A stretch of 64,000 nt of DNA from Sternotherus odoratus (GCA_032164245.1 JAVMKO010000005.1:57087442-57151441), one strand, 5' to 3'. Positions 1 to 12,196 are shown, counted from the first letter of the stretch. The notes: generated by a model from the sequence alone, not told the origin. Numbers and translations are program-made.

Positions 1-410
1 AAAATGATGTAAAGCATAATTGTTTTAAAAAAAATCTGTTCGGAATCTATGTATTTTTGACTTGTGCTGAATTTACTTTTTACACAAAGAAGCTAGCTGA
101 TTGATTGACAAAGAAAATCTTTTTAGCTTGTACACTTAGCTGCAAACACCAGGGTTATATTTTAAAGCATCAAGCCCTTTGGGTTAATAGCGGTTTTTAA
201 CTTGTGCCTTTGCTCATTCAAAATAAGCAGAGACCAAGGTTCAAGCGGACATGTGTAGTTGTTTTCCCGTAATCATAGATCCTGTGTTTGCCTTATCCTG
301 GCTGTAATGAACTCCATCCCCTCAACTTCCTGCATTTTTTTAAAATTACATCGTTGTGGCTGTTTTTTCCTTTGAAAGCTGAGAGTAGTTATAGAGTGAC
401 AAGGTAAAAG
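1..410. other. AT-rich non-coding sequence, nothing recognised
   Basis: I see no coding exon, known repeat or RNA gene here. Short reading frames in this and other unassigned stretches have no recognisable domain. Confidence 0.6.
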
Positions 411-507
411 TCTGACCTGAATTTACTGATGTAAATCCAAAGTTACTCCACATCAGTGAAATGACTCCAAATTTACGGTGCTGTAAATCAGATAAGAAAC
501 TGGCCCA
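411..507. repeat. Palindromic MITE-like relic
   Basis: Two arms, roughly 421-449 and 458-491, are imperfect inverted copies of each other (variants of TTTACTGATGTAAATCCAAAG), with a short loop and a following 'aaactggccca' end. This resembles a family of old, fully palindromic elements dispersed through sauropsid genomes. The class is not certain; non-autonomous DNA transposon is the likely origin. Confidence 0.5.
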
Positions 508-663
508 CAGATGTTAACAGTTAATGTTCTGAACTGGTTAGTTTCTTTGTTACACATCAGTGTTTCAGGAGTGTATGCCAAAAGGTTTGAGCCCGAAAAT
601 TACTATGTACTTGTCCCTGGATACATCAAAGTACTCAAGCAACAAACTGGACTACTCACACCC

Positions 664-1495
664 TTAGAGAAAGGATGGTCCAGTGGTCAGGTCATTAATC
701 GGTGATCTGGGTTCAGATCCCTGCTCTGCCACAGACTTCCTGTGGGACCTTGGACAAGCCCAGAGGTGAAAGTAAGCTGGTATGCCCTGGTACGGCGTAC
801 CGGCAAGAGCTGATGAACGGTACCAGGGTGGATCGGCTTTCCCAGGTGCAATTTAAAGGGCCTGGGACTTCTAGCAGAGGCTGGAGCCCCAGGCTCTTTA
901 AATTGCCGCTGGAGCCCCACCGCAGCCTCCCCTGGACTCCCGCAGCTATCGGGCTCCGAAAGCTATTTAAAGAGCCTGGTGCGCCGCTATGGCCCCGTCC
1001 CCTTTAAACTGCCGTGGAAGCTCCGCCGCAGCCTCCCCCGGGGCTCCCGCAGTGGGGCTCCTGTCCCCGTGGAGCCCCACTGCTGGAGCCCTAGGGAAGT
1101 GGCGGCGGGGCTACCGGAGCCCCTGGGGGTGGGGAGGGGGGCGGTTCAGCTGAGGAGGGGAGTGGGGGAGAGGTCCCTTACCAGTACAGGGGCTGGGCTG
1201 GGGCTGGCTCTGACCCCTAGCCCTGTCCCTTCCCCCGAGGTCCCACCCCTTCCCCCCGAGGCCCCACCCCTTCCGGGGGCCAAAGCTGGGTCCAGCCCAG
1301 CCCCCGTACTGGTAAGATGCTTCAGTTACTTTCACTCCTGAACAAGACTCTCTGCTCTTCCATTCCCCATCTTTACAACGGGGATAATAGCAGTGTCCTA
1401 CCTCTCAGGGGTGCAGTGAGGCTAACTACCTTAAAGACTGTGAAGCGCTTTGAAATCTAGTGATGTAAAGTGCTGCCTAAGAGTTAGGGATTATT
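664..1495 (+). repeat. MIR/CORE-SINE, split by a hAT-like insertion
   Basis: The left part (about 664-760) shows the MIR core, with 'gatctgggttcagatccctgctctgccac' wording over 706-733 and the 'gggaccttggacaag' block. The right part (from 1341) continues with the CTCT, 'ccccatctttacaacggggataatagc' and 'tgtgaagcgctttgaaatctagtgatg' segments of a sauropsid MIR. The two halves join in the correct order if 761-1340 and one target copy are removed. Confidence 0.75.
761..1340. mobile_element. GC-rich hAT-like non-autonomous element inside a MIR
   Basis: The ends are inverted: 5' CAGAGGTGAAAGTAA and, read from the other side, CAGGAGTGAAAGTAA. Flanking 8-mers are GACAAGCC (753-760) and AACAAGAC (1341-1348), matching at 6 of 8 positions, which fits an aged hAT target duplication. 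The 580-bp interior is very GC-rich, with repeated 'tttaaa' and 'ggagccccac' stretches and 'taccgg' motifs near the ends. Reading frames inside it (for example 979-1341) reflect the GC bias and carry no transposase motif. Confidence 0.65.
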
Positions 1496-2540
1496 AAAAT
1501 TAAACATGTGCTTAAGAACTTTTTTTGAGTGCATGGCCCCTTAGGATAAAATCCCAAGCCATATTTAATTGGTTTTTTATTTAACTTTCCATTTTTAGTA
1601 TTGTTCTGAGGTAAGTTTTGGCATTTTTAGGCTGGATATCAAGGAAGCTAGAGAAAACTGCGGAGTGAAACCTGTAGCATTCTCAGCATTATATGAAAAC
1701 CATGACTGGTAACTCTGCTATGTAATTAGCCATATACAGTTCCATTCAGAAACTCTGAGACAGGGAAGTGGTGTACTTAGGAGCACTGCAGCATCCCTAC
1801 TACTTTGAGATAAAAGCCTCTTGCTGTGCTCTTAAACTAAGGAGATGAATTGATTTGCTCTCTAACTGTACGTTAATGGATTCATTTACACCTATCTCCA
1901 TGTGTGAAGCATCATTATATGGGGAAAAGCAAGCTTTGTGGAGCCAATCTCATTCATATTAAAGATTGTCTTCCCTTCTAAAGCACTCTATTGTGCTAGC
2001 TTTGCCTGTTGGCTGTTCTCCCATGTGTGAAAGGCAGTGCCCAGCCATTTTAATTACCGGCCCCCTGCACTAGCTATTCTTAAAGAAATCATTGTCAGGA
2101 GAATGTTAAAAATTCATTTACTTGATTTAAACATTTACGATACAACCTTTTGGGAGTGTAACAAGCTGTTCTGGTTTAGATGCCATGGAACCATAAGGCT
2201 AGACCCACACAATACTGGTGACAATTTATTTGTGGAATTTCATTTGAAAATAGTCCCCATTTCCTTTTTTGAAATCTTGAAATTTAGCTTTTCCGTGAAT
2301 TTTGGGGCATTGGTTATTTTTTGGCTTTGACACTTGATTGTGTGACACGCCCTCCTTCTCCCCTCCCCTTTCTCCCCATTTCACTGGGAATATCAGGCTG
2401 GGTAAACATTGAGTGGCTTTGATATAGAAGCCATTTCCCCCCCCCTTCACCCCACCCTGTCTGTGTGTGGAGGGGGAGGGGGACAAGTTGAGAGGGTGGA
2501 AAATAAAGGAAGAGTGGGAGAGAGATATATGACTAACTAC
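1496..2540. other. Unassigned non-coding sequence
   Basis: AT-rich sequence with a purine/pyrimidine-skewed patch at about 2340-2500 (C-rich then G-rich). No exon or repeat was recognised. Confidence 0.5.
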
Positions 2541-2745
2541 CGAGAGAAGTGGTGGAGTCTCCATCTCTTGATGTCCTCAAATCCAGAACCGGGTACCTTT
2601 CAAGAAGGTATGCTTTAGTCAAAACAAGTTATTGGGGTCAATACAGGGGTAACTGGGTGAATGGCCTATTAACTAGCAGGTCAGGCTAGAAGATCTAATG
2701 GTCCCTTCTAGCCTTGAAATCTCTGAAAGGCTATGAAATATAGAA
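2541..2745 (+). repeat. CR1 LINE 3'-end fragment
   Basis: The series 'gtggtggagtctccatctcttgatgtcc', 'atgctttagtcaaaacaagttattggggtc', 'actgggtgaatggcc' and 'ggtcaggctagaagatctaatggtcccttctagcctt' is the end of CR1 ORF2 and its short 3' UTR in sense orientation, with divergence and small indels. Confidence 0.75.
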
Positions 2746-3324
2746 TGCTGCTATCTGCCATCTCCGTATCCACTGTCCCCTTCCTAAAGCTGATCCATAG
2801 AGTTTCATAAAATCTCACTACTGATCTCGGTGAGCTGTGTTACTTGCCCAGCTCCCAGGTGAACAAATGAGAAAAGTGGTAAATCAAGTGCCAGCTCCCA
2901 CTCCCTTTTTTTGTGTGGAGAGGTTGGAGGAGGGGGTTGCACTAAGCAGGAGGAATATGAGATATGTACAGTGGAATTCACACCAGATAGATTAAAGATC
3001 TTCAGCAAACCCAGGAGCAGAACTGAAAGAACCAGGCAATGTTTAAATAAGAAAATATATTCAAAATTTTGCACCTGGAGTGGCATCTCACTCACCAGCA
3101 GCAATGACAGAGAGCCGGTGTGCCCAAAGCATTACTTTCTGACCCTTGCAGCTGATTGCCTGAGCTATGAATAATCCTTGGTATATTGGACTGACTCTCT
3201 AGTCTATACGTGTTACTACTCTCCATTAAAATGATCATCCCTTTGTCAAATTCAGCCACTACTAGTGTAAGAGAATTCAGCTGGTTAATTCTCTGCACTG
3301 TGTCGGGCAAAATTTCCTTTTATT

Positions 3325-3440
3325 GGCTCTAAATTTATTGCCCTTTAATTTAATAGCATGTCCCATTGGTCTTGTATAATGGGACAGTTAAAAGGAAGAC
3401 ACTGTTCAGTTTCCATTATTCCCTTCATGTTTTTTGCATA
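3325..3440. repeat. Possible LINE-derived fragment
   Basis: 'aatagcatgtcccattggtcttgtataatgggacag' resembles the segment 'aatgtcccctagttcttgtgttatgagag' of an interspersed sauropsid LINE-like repeat. The match is short and aged, so the assignment is tentative. The flanks (2746-3324 and 3441-4205) show nothing else recognisable, apart from a short palindrome-like 'cacctaaagaagttaggcacc' at about 3825. Confidence 0.4.
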
Positions 3441-4205
3441 TACTAAGGCTTTTAATTTTAAACCTTAAAAGCAGCTTTACAAATGTGGGTTTTTTAATGT
3501 ACCAATTGGCACATCACAGTGGCTTCTGTTAGTTACATGGTAACCCTGGGTGTAAAGGGATGTGACATATACATCCTGATGTGTGGTGAGTCAGAAGTAA
3601 ATTGAAAATATCTCACTTCCATTTGTCGCTACTATGCCCAAAGATTAAATCCAAGACATAATTGTCCTGTGACCCTGTTAGGACAAAAGAGCTATTTTTT
3701 CCCCAAATAGATATACACCTGTGTGTGTCCTTTAGCAGATGTTCATGTTAGGGATGTGCACATATACTGTGGGCTTGATGGATGTAATTCAGGTGTGGAC
3801 ACATTTGGCTTGGATTTTCAACAGCACCTAAAGAAGTTAGGCACCGAACTCACCTACTTGAACGTTTGGGCCAAAGTGACTGCTGACTAGAGGAGGGTTC
3901 TGTGAAGATCTAAGCACATACTTTCTTCAGAGGGAAAAAAAACCAGCAAGAAGATGACCATTAATTTCCTGAGATCTGCAACATTTCTCACCACATTTTA
4001 TGTATGGGCTGAGGTGTACATTTCCAGAATGAGGAAACAAAGGTACTGTACTTTAGTTTATGAACTGGGGGAAAATTGTGCTTCTGTTTTGCTGCCAAGG
4101 AGATCCCCAGGTACAATGGAGCTGATATTGTTCAACTGCACAGGAAGGAGGGGGCAGATTTAATAGTCCTTAGAGGGGTCTACAGTCCATGGCCTCAAAC
4201 AGCAC

Positions 4206-5615
4206 ATCGAATCATAGAAGAGTAGGGTTGGAAGAGACCTCAGGAGGTCATTCAGTCCACTCCCCGCTCAAAGCAGGAGCAACCCCAACTAAATAATCCC
4301 AGCCAGAGCTTTGTCAAGCTGGGCCCTAAAAACCGATTTGGAATCCCCATTCAGTTAGTTGAAGGCTGCTATCAGATCCCCCCTCACTCTTCTCTCCTGC
4401 AGACTAAATGAGCCCAGTTCCCTTAGCCTCTCCTCTTACATCATGTGCCCCACCCACCTAATTATTTTTGTTGCCCAACGCTGGACTCTCTCCAATTTTC
4501 CACATCCTTTCTGTAGTGGGCCCCCCAAAACTGGGTGTAATACTCCAGATGTGGCCTCACCAGTGCAGAATAGAAGGGAATAATCACTTCCCTGTATCTG
4601 CTGGCTGCTACTCATGCAGCCCAATATTCCATTAGCTTTCTTGGCAAAAAGGGCACACTGTTGACTCGTATCCAGCTTCTCATCCACTGAAGTCCCTTTT
4701 TTCTTTTCTGCTACTTAGCTAATTGGTCCCCAACCTGTAGCAGTGCATGGGATTCTTCCATTCTAGACTCTGCACTTGTCCTTGTTGAACCTCATCAGAT
4801 TTCTTTTGGCCTAATCCTCCAATTTGTCTAGGTCACTCTGGACCCTATCCCTACCCTCCAGCTTAGTGTCGTCCATGAACTTTCTGATGGTGCAATCCAT
4901 CCCATCATCCAGACCATTAATGAAGATGTTGAACAAAACCGGCCTCTGGTCCAACCCCTGTGGCACTCTGCTTGATATTAGCTGCCAACTAGACATTGAG
5001 CAGTTGATCACCGCCCGTTGAGCCCGATGATCTAGACAGTTTTGTATCCATTTTATAGTCCATTCATCCAATCCATACTTTTTTAACTTGCTGGCAAGAA
5101 TACTGTGGGAGACCGTATCAAAAGCTTTGCGAATGTCAAGATATATTATGTCCACTGCTTTCTTCATATCCACAAAGCCAGTTATTGCATCATAGAAGGC
5201 AATCAGATTGGTCAGGCATGACTTGCCCTTGGTGAATCCATGTTCACTGTGCCCGATCACCTTCCTCTCCTCCAAGTACTTCAAAATGGATTCCTTGAGG
5301 ACCTGCTACATGACTTTTCCAGGGCCTGAGGTGAGGCTGACTCGTCTGTAGTTCCTCAGATTCTCCTTCTTCTCTTTTTAAAATATGAGCACTATATTTG
5401 CCTTTTTCTAGTCGTCTGGGACCTCCCCCATCACCATGAGTTATCAGAAATAATGGCCAATGGCTCTGCAGTCACATCAACCAGTTCCCTCACCCTCAGG
5501 TGCATTAGATCTGGACCTATGGATTTGTGTATGTCCAGCTTTTCTTAAGTCCTTAACCTGCTCATTCACCACTGAGGGCTGCTCATCTCCTCCCCATACT
5601 GTGCTGCCCATAATT
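4206..5615 (-). pseudogene. CR1 LINE, 5'-truncated, decayed reverse transcriptase and 3' end
   Basis: This is a retrotransposon copy in reverse orientation. The 3' tail is at 4206-4290, the reverse complement of the CR1 ending '...gacctcctgaggtctcttccaaccctactcttctatgatt'. An open stretch at 5284-4811 (157 codons) matches the CR1 reverse transcriptase palm: a GFTKGKSCLTNL block, YLDIRKAFDTVSH, RVPQG, and an active-site motif reading FMDD where CR1 normally has FADD. A second open stretch at 4687-4436 holds the late-ORF2 block ([24 protein letters not shown] in slightly altered form). Between and upstream of these (to about 5615) the frame is broken by stops and shifts, although the 'EVPDD-KKANIV' and 'NYR-VSLTS' regions can still be followed. 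The copy lacks ORF1 and cannot be functional. Confidence 0.9.
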
Positions 5616-8170
5616 GATGGAACATAGCAACTGCTTAACAGGGCAGAGCAAGTGTGGACCAGTGGGGGAGGTTAATGAAGGGCAATACTGGAAATCAAAT
5701 TCCAGCTGCTTCAGAAACCCAAACCAGCCCGGATCCCAAACCTGGGCTTTCTTACCAAAGCTCATGAAAATGAATAAACAACTCATCTGCAATTTGAGTT
5801 TAAGGTGTCATCTGGCTACTACCACCCTTCAGAGCGCAATTTCTTGGAATAACATGGCATATATGTAGTATTGCTTTTATTTCTTATTATTTAAGTGCAT
5901 TGGTGCATAATATATATATATAATGGATTGAAGTACACCAGTGCACCAATAATATTAATTAGAAAACAAAAATGATATGTTATCTGTGCCTGCTGCAAGA
6001 CTCTATACAGGATCATCTATACAAGATCATCTTGGTAACTGCCATGCTTCACCCCAGAGGTGGCTGAAGTTCAGTGTTGGGTGAAATTACTTTTAATTTT
6101 TGAAAGCACATAAGTGACTAAGGAGCACAAGTCTCAATCAAAGTCAATGAGGAGTCTTTTTCAAATCCCAACAATATTTTGCAAAGCACTTTGCTATTGT
6201 TTGGGACAAAAAAGTTAGACACAAGATTGTTTGATCATTATTTTTACTTGGAATAGTTAAGTGCTTGAGTGGGGTTTGTGCCTTCTTGTTGTCACTGTAA
6301 CTGAAAATTTCATTGCATATACTGGTTTACTTTAGCAGTTCTTGCCCTCTTGAACCAGCCTTTACTGGTCTGGTTATTGGGTTTTTTTAGCTGCTAAAAT
6401 ATCCTACAATAAATGCCATAAAAATCAAAAATATTGGAAAAAGATGGTCTCCCCCGACTTTTCGTTTGTCCCCCAGCTCCATGCTGGCTAGATATTGGAG
6501 CTGCTAAATACGTAAAAAGAGAAGGAATAGCTTTTGGAGTGAAGTGTAAGCAGTCAATGATTGGAAGCCATAATAGCATTCTTGGCATCTGCTTGGCAAT
6601 TTTATATAATCAGATGCCTCCTTTTAGTTAGCGGTTTGTTAAATCACTGGTTTATAGATTTTTAAATGTTTCTCTCCGTCTCTGTGCATCTCCAAGTCTC
6701 AGTCTTATTGTTCTGGAATTGAAATTGATGATCTGGAAGGCATGCTTTTTTATTGCATGTTTTAACCTTTGCTTTGTAAAAGTTATTTGGGGCGAGGGGA
6801 GGGTAAATTTATGAGTAGCATTCCTATTTCAGTGTAATAAAGGCACTAAAGCAGAAGCATTAGATGGTTATATCACAATGAAGAGCCCTGAAATTAAGAG
6901 GGTTTGAAGGGTCTCGTGAAGATTTGGGAGTACTGAGTCCCAGAAGGCCATGTTTAGACACACACAGTTTTAGTTTAATCAACAAATTATTGCCCAACTG
7001 CAGAGAGTTCAATTAGTAAAGTATCATCTGAACTGGGACCCTATCAACTAATTTCTCATAGGGTGCTGTGCCATGATCAGTGGAGCTGGAGTCAAAGGTC
7101 CCATGTTCTCAGTAACAGCCCCTCCAAAGGAGACACAGGGAAACAAGGAATGGGTGAAGTTAGACTAGAAGCAACTCAGCGACTTGGAAAGGGCAGTGCC
7201 CAGGGTTTAATAAAGATACACTTGTTTCACTTAACCTTCATTCAACTTCACTCTTTGCTAATGATACGGACACCAAAATAGCTGTCAGATGGTAATGGTT
7301 TCCAGTCATTAGAGACCTAGTCTGGTTTTGAACAAGTGACCTAGAAATCAAATTCTCTCTATGGCCATTGCTAGAGCTGTTTGCTGCAAATAAATGATGT
7401 GACAAATCGAGCCATCTTTTCTGTTCATGAATTGTTTGAAAACTAGACTCTGAATTTTGTGAACTTATTCGCTGCCTCTAACTATTACAATTTGGACATG
7501 GGATGTTCAACCTGCAGGTTCTCCAAAAAATGCCCTTTGACTATTTACTACTCTTGATGTGTGATTAGTCACGGAAGTCACATGATACTCTTTCTGTTCC
7601 GTAGCTGCACAACCAGAACATTTTAAACAGGAGAATAACAGAAAGTTAGTAGGGGAGGCTGAGACTTGGACTCTGCATCTGGCACAATGGAGAAAACGGG
7701 AGTAAGAATTCCCCTTATGCCCGTCTACTGGCTACCCAGATCTTAGGCCCGGGCATGTAGGACCCAAGTAGGTGCTTCCTAAACTCTCTTTACACTGCTT
7801 CATTACAGGAATTCACCAGTGCTAACAAAGACAGCAAGCTAACTGCATCTTTAATTACCTTCTATGGCCTCTGTGACTGAAACAGGTTTCAAAACAAATG
7901 GAACTTCAAGGCAGCAAAAGCACAGAAGGATGGTCAGTGACCATTATATGATTCCATGGGGGCAGGCAGCATGCTGGCGTTCATAGGGAGTCTTTCTAAC
8001 GTCTGGATATGAGTCATTGGCATTGTATGCTAATTTTATAATGTCAAATGTTCAATGCCATTAGAAGGGCAGTGGGATTATTAGAGCTGAAGTTGCTACA
8101 ACAAATCCTAGTAACTCCACTGACTTCATTACAATTGAAAATACAGCACTCTAATTTCTCCCTCCTGGAG
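5616..8170. other. Unassigned non-coding sequence
   Basis: No exon or interspersed repeat was recognised. A short (TA)n run lies at about 5908-5922. Reading frames up to 84 codons have no domain features. Confidence 0.5.
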
Positions 8171-8177
8171 AGTCACG

Positions 8178-8446
8178 GGGCACGTCTCCACAAGCAGAGG
8201 GAAAACCCTGCAGCAGTGAGTCTCAAAGGCTGGGTCAGCTGCCTCAGGCTTGCAAAGCTCCAAGCTGTGGGGCTAAAAATAGCAGTGTGACTGATCCCAC
8301 TTGGGCTGGGGCCTGGGCTCTGAGACCTAGCAGGGGAGGGGTGGGTCTTGGAGGTCGGGAACCAGCCCGAGCCTGAAGGTCAACCCTGCTAGTGTTAACC
8401 ACGCAGCAGAAGCCTAAGTCAGTTGACTTGGGCTCCAAGACTTGCT
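8178..8446. repeat. Truncated MITE-like element
   Basis: It starts with 'gggcacgtctccaca', an aged version of the 'gtctacac' terminus common to sauropsid MITEs. The interior has near-symmetrical GGGCTNGGGCT blocks, 'gtgagtctcaaaggctgggtcagctg', 'ggggctaaaaatagcagtgtga', and the mirrored 'agtcagttgacttgggctccaagacttgct' on the right. The matching right terminus is missing, so the element seems truncated near 8446. Confidence 0.55.
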
Positions 8447-8504
8447 ACTTGAATAAATATATTTATTTAATACGTATATGAACACACAATAAGTTGCTAA
8501 CTAG

Positions 8505-8680
8505 CTTTAGAGTATGTCTGCACTGCAGCTGGGAGCAGGCAGCTAGCCTGGGTGGACAGACTTGCTCCAACTCTGCTTGAGCTAGGGTGCTAAAAAGAGC
8601 AGTGTGGATGTTGCGGCATGGCCAGTTTCTCTGGTTAGTCACCCAATCCTGGGCTTGCACTCTAACCATGACTCCATTGT
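8505..8680. repeat. MITE-like element with 'gtctgcactgcagctggg' start
   Basis: 'agtatgtctgcactgcagctggga' followed by 'gagctagggtgctaaaaagagcagtgtggatgttg' is a recognisable arrangement in turtle MITEs. The right boundary is not clear. The class is probably Harbinger-like or hAT-like. Confidence 0.5.
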
Positions 8681-11160
8681 GCTAGGTGCTATTCAAGCAC
8701 ATACTTAAAGTCACACATTTGAAATCTGCAATCACAGGCCCTCGTGGATTTGGAGGGGGTGTTCTGTCCCGTTGGAATGGGGGACTCTCCCTTCTCTGGT
8801 GGCATAAAGCTCTTTGGCTGATTTTCAGAGCCGTATAAAGAAGCTGTTACTGGCCCAGACTGAATGTTGTCCTTCCTGGGCTCTGGGTCGGGATAATTTT
8901 GTGATGAAATTCTACCTGATGGAGGGAAAAGGAAAAAACATTTATCTGGAATGTTCATCTGAAAATACATGTTGTATTAACTTGCTCAGCGTTTTGTGAT
9001 TGTTAGGGCAAATGTCACCATGTGTCCCTGTTATGTAGTCCTAAAACTTCTTTTCCCTAATGTGCAAGCAAGTTTAGTCTTGGCAGAAAATATCATGGTA
9101 TTCATTTATGATGTCTTTTCTTTGGGGGTTCTGTGGTAAGCAACAAGGAAGTTTGCTCTCTGCTTTGGTCTGACTAACTATGGTCAATTCTAGGGCAGAG
9201 TTGCTCCTAGGGAGCTTGGAATGGTGCTCTGGCTGGGAATCCTGAAAGTTAAGATTTCCTGTGTACTGTTGGTAACCATCTTTGTTCTAGGACTGGTGTA
9301 AATAAAATAAATTGTACTAAGAATATACCTTAACTCTACATCACTGATTTCTTCTCAGCAGGAAACTGAATGGCAGGACCCCCACATCCACTGTATCTCA
9401 GCAGTGGGGCAACAATTCCCAAATGGTTAAAATAAGTCCTAGGAAAAGTGATTGAGCAGAAAGCAGCTGAAATGGTCAAAGGTGGATATGGATATCCAGT
9501 TCCTGTTAAAATGAATAGGGGATCACCACATTGCCTAACTGAGATTGAATATCTTACTATATTCATTTCATGGCTCTGTAGTTTATCATGTGCATTGCCC
9601 AGATGTAGTTTTACAGATTTTCTGTGTGTGTGATAATTTTATTTATATAATAGTCACACAGAAAGTATTGGGTGGGTTCTGATCTTCTGTAAACCAATGC
9701 AAGTTTATAGTAACTGCACTGAACATAGTAGAGTTGGACTTACCTTGGTATAAATGAGTTCAAAATCTGGCTCATACTTCATGTGTGTATATTATCATGT
9801 ATACCTGCATAGAGTTTTGCCCACTTAAGTGATGTGGTTTCGTTGTATACATGAAACATATTGGTGTGTATATTATGTTTACCTACTCTCTCTCTGTGTG
9901 TGTGTGTGTGTACACATACAATAAATGTGATTATTGACATTTATGGTCAATATATATATACTGTCAATCGCTATAACCCTTTCAAATGATTTTTGTTGGT
10001 TCTTTTATTACTCTTTCTAAAAAAATGTTATGCATTTAAAGCTGTGCAAGCACTGAAATCCATTATAGTGAACCATCTGTGAATAACAAGTGCAGTCTGA
10101 CCCACTTCTGCTGCATATCCAAATGCTAATTACCTACAGAAATTTGGATGGGTCGCCTGCTGTTCAAATTGTTACCGTGCTCCAGAAGGTAATTCTCAGT
10201 AGTAAGCAGGAAATGACTTGAAAAACATTATTAGAGTCGGATACTTAAAAAGATCTTCAGGTACTTGATCCTTAGCTGAATGAAAAGATGACATGAACCA
10301 AGCAAATCCATGTCTATGCAAGTTACATACATGGAAGAACATAAAAATAGGGTGAGGAGGATATGAGTCAAGCAGCACAGCAGCAAATTGTTTTAAAATA
10401 GATAACATAATTCTGACTACGGGGTTACCTGTTGCTTTACAAGCACAGCTAGTATTTAATAGTGATGGGCAAAATTCCAAGGGTTTTGTTTTACTACACC
10501 AAATTTGGCTTGCTTGTCTGAACTTGATCCAAACTTTGTAAATGTGCAGCTGGGCTGGAAGCTGCGAAATCTTGATTGTGAGATTTCATAACCCAATTCC
10601 GGTCAATTCAGACACCACGTGAGAACACAGCCTTTCTTGCTGTATTTAGATGAATTCATTTCTGGCCAGAGTGTAGAGATATAAGAAAATGTGAAACAAT
10701 TCAACAATAAAAGTTGGTGTGGCAATTATAGATCTGAGTCATTATTTTACTGAAGTCTGTGGGAATCTTTCCATTGACTTCAAAGGGCTTTCCTGCCACA
10801 AACTTTATCTAAACTCCAATATTTGAATTCTGGAATGGTTTGAACGTCTGTAGAGCTGGGAGATTACGGGGGGGAAAAGAAAAGTCGGTGAGTATTTTTA
10901 GACATGTAAATGAATTTGCTTCAGCCATTTTCATACCCTCTTCCTGTTCATTTTCCATGAACATTTATGCAGTCAAATTTGATTAGTATGAAGACTCGCA
11001 GAAGGCAAAATTTAAGCTCACATGCTCAGATATGTGTAGAAAGACTAATTTTAAATTTTCTTGCCTGGAGCTTTTGCACCAAAATAGTGATGATTAATTA
11101 TGCTTGGCCTAACTGAGAAGAGAAAGTACCCTATGACTTAAAAGACCAGTCACAGCTAAC
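8681..11160. other. Unassigned AT-rich sequence with a TC/TG microsatellite
   Basis: A (TC)n(TG)n tract lies at about 9886-9911 and (TA)n at about 9950-9960. At 9672-9780 a weak palindrome ('gttctgatcttctgtaaacca ... ataaatgagttcaaaatctggc') resembles the relic at 411-507. At 10745-10800 'ttccattgacttcaaagggc' is a core of another such relic. No exon is visible. Confidence 0.5.
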
Positions 11161-11720
11161 GCCTGGCCTACCCTTACGTTTTGTTGGCATAGCTGTGCCA
11201 ATTAGGGGTGTGATTTTTGGCTGAGATAAATGTGCCAGCTAAAGCCCGACTGTAGAAGTAGATATTTATACTGGCAAAAAAAGTGGCATAAATCAGTGTT
11301 TCTTAAACTGGGGCCCGTGGACCTCCTGCAGGGAACCTGCCAGTCCTGCTGATAATATCCTCCTCCTCCCTCCCTTAACTCTTTTCCCTCCCTCTCAGCA
11401 CCTCCTGCACACCAAGAAACAGCTGTTCAGCATCATACAGGAGGTTCTGGGGGAGAGGGAGAGGAGCGTGGATGGGGCATGCTCGGGGGGAGGGGGAGAA
11501 AGAGAGGGGCAGAAGTGGAGTGGGGGCAGGAGGAGGTGGGGTGGGGGTCTGGGGCTGAGCAGGGGGCTTGAGATTCTGCAAAATCTTTTTAAATCGAAAA
11601 GGGGATCCTTGGATTGGCTAAATTTGAGAATCAATGGCAGAAGCTATACTAGTAAAAATACTTCCCCCGGTACAAAGAGCAACTACACTAGGAGGGTTTG
11701 CTGGTACAACTCTTCCCGGA
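11161..11720. repeat. Harbinger-like MITE split by a Charlie-like hAT
   Basis: The left half (11161-11293) begins 'gcctggcctacccttacgttttgttggcatagctgtgcc' and the right half (from about 11637 or 11645) continues 'agctatactagtaaaaatacttcccc ... ggtacaactcttcc'. These fit as parts of one turtle MITE with 'ggcatagct' style internal segments. The interruption is the hAT at 11294-11636. The exact outer ends are uncertain. Confidence 0.5.
11294..11636. mobile_element. Charlie-like hAT non-autonomous element
   Basis: The left terminus CAGTGTTTCTTAAACTGGGG and the right terminus, read inverted as CATTGATTCTCAAATTTAGC, match the typical Charlie terminal pattern CAGTGTTTCTCAAACT. Flanking 8-mers are GCATAAAT (11286-11293) and GCAGAAGC (11637-11644), 5 of 8 identical, an aged duplication. 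The middle contains a G-rich, strand-asymmetric stretch (11450-11560). No transposase is encoded. Confidence 0.7.
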
Positions 11721-12069
11721 AATCTTTTTATTAAGACCTGAGCAACACTGCTCAGATTTCAAGTTCCAAGCCTTCGTGTTGTGAAATTTTATTCAGTTTT
11801 CACTTAGAAATACATTGAGAAATTTTGGATACTTTCATAGATGTCCTGCAAACAAGAGAAAAAGACAAAAGTAAACATATTAGTGAGTTACTACAAGTGG
11901 TTCGCTCATCTGTCATTTGGGGCAAAGGCTTGGGGTGGGTTTTCATTTTGTTTGATCTTTTTGCCAGTATTAATTCAGCACCCAGTTTGATTTGATTGCT
12001 TTAAGTACCAACATGTGTGGAAGGCAATGCTGATTTATTTGTTTGGGGTGGAGGGTTGAGGGGGAAAGG

Positions 12070-12196
12070 TAGGGTGACTACATGTCCCGATTTTATAAGG
12101 ACAGTCCCAATTTTTTTTGGTCTTTTTCTTATTTGGGCTCCTATTATTTCCTCCCTCCCCCCCCCCATTTTTCACACTTGCTGTCTGGTCACCCTA
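12070..12196. mobile_element. hAT-like MITE with TAGGGTGAC termini, short copy
   Basis: The ends are TAGGGTGACTACATGTC and GCTGTCTGGTCACCCTA, which are inverted repeats. The 8-bp flanks GGGAAAGG (12062-12069) and GGGAAGAG (12197-12204) match at 6 of 8. It is one of three members of this family in the window (also 59274-59409 and 61450-62090). Confidence 0.75.

Noticed and set aside
979..1341. 120-codon Pro/Leu-rich frame in a GC-rich patch, possibly a first exon in a CpG island
   Set aside because: The patch is bounded by inverted termini and 8-bp duplications inside a MIR, so it is a mobile element.
2226..2564. 112-codon minus-strand frame
   Set aside because: It spans a low-complexity pyrimidine/purine patch and runs into a CR1 fragment.
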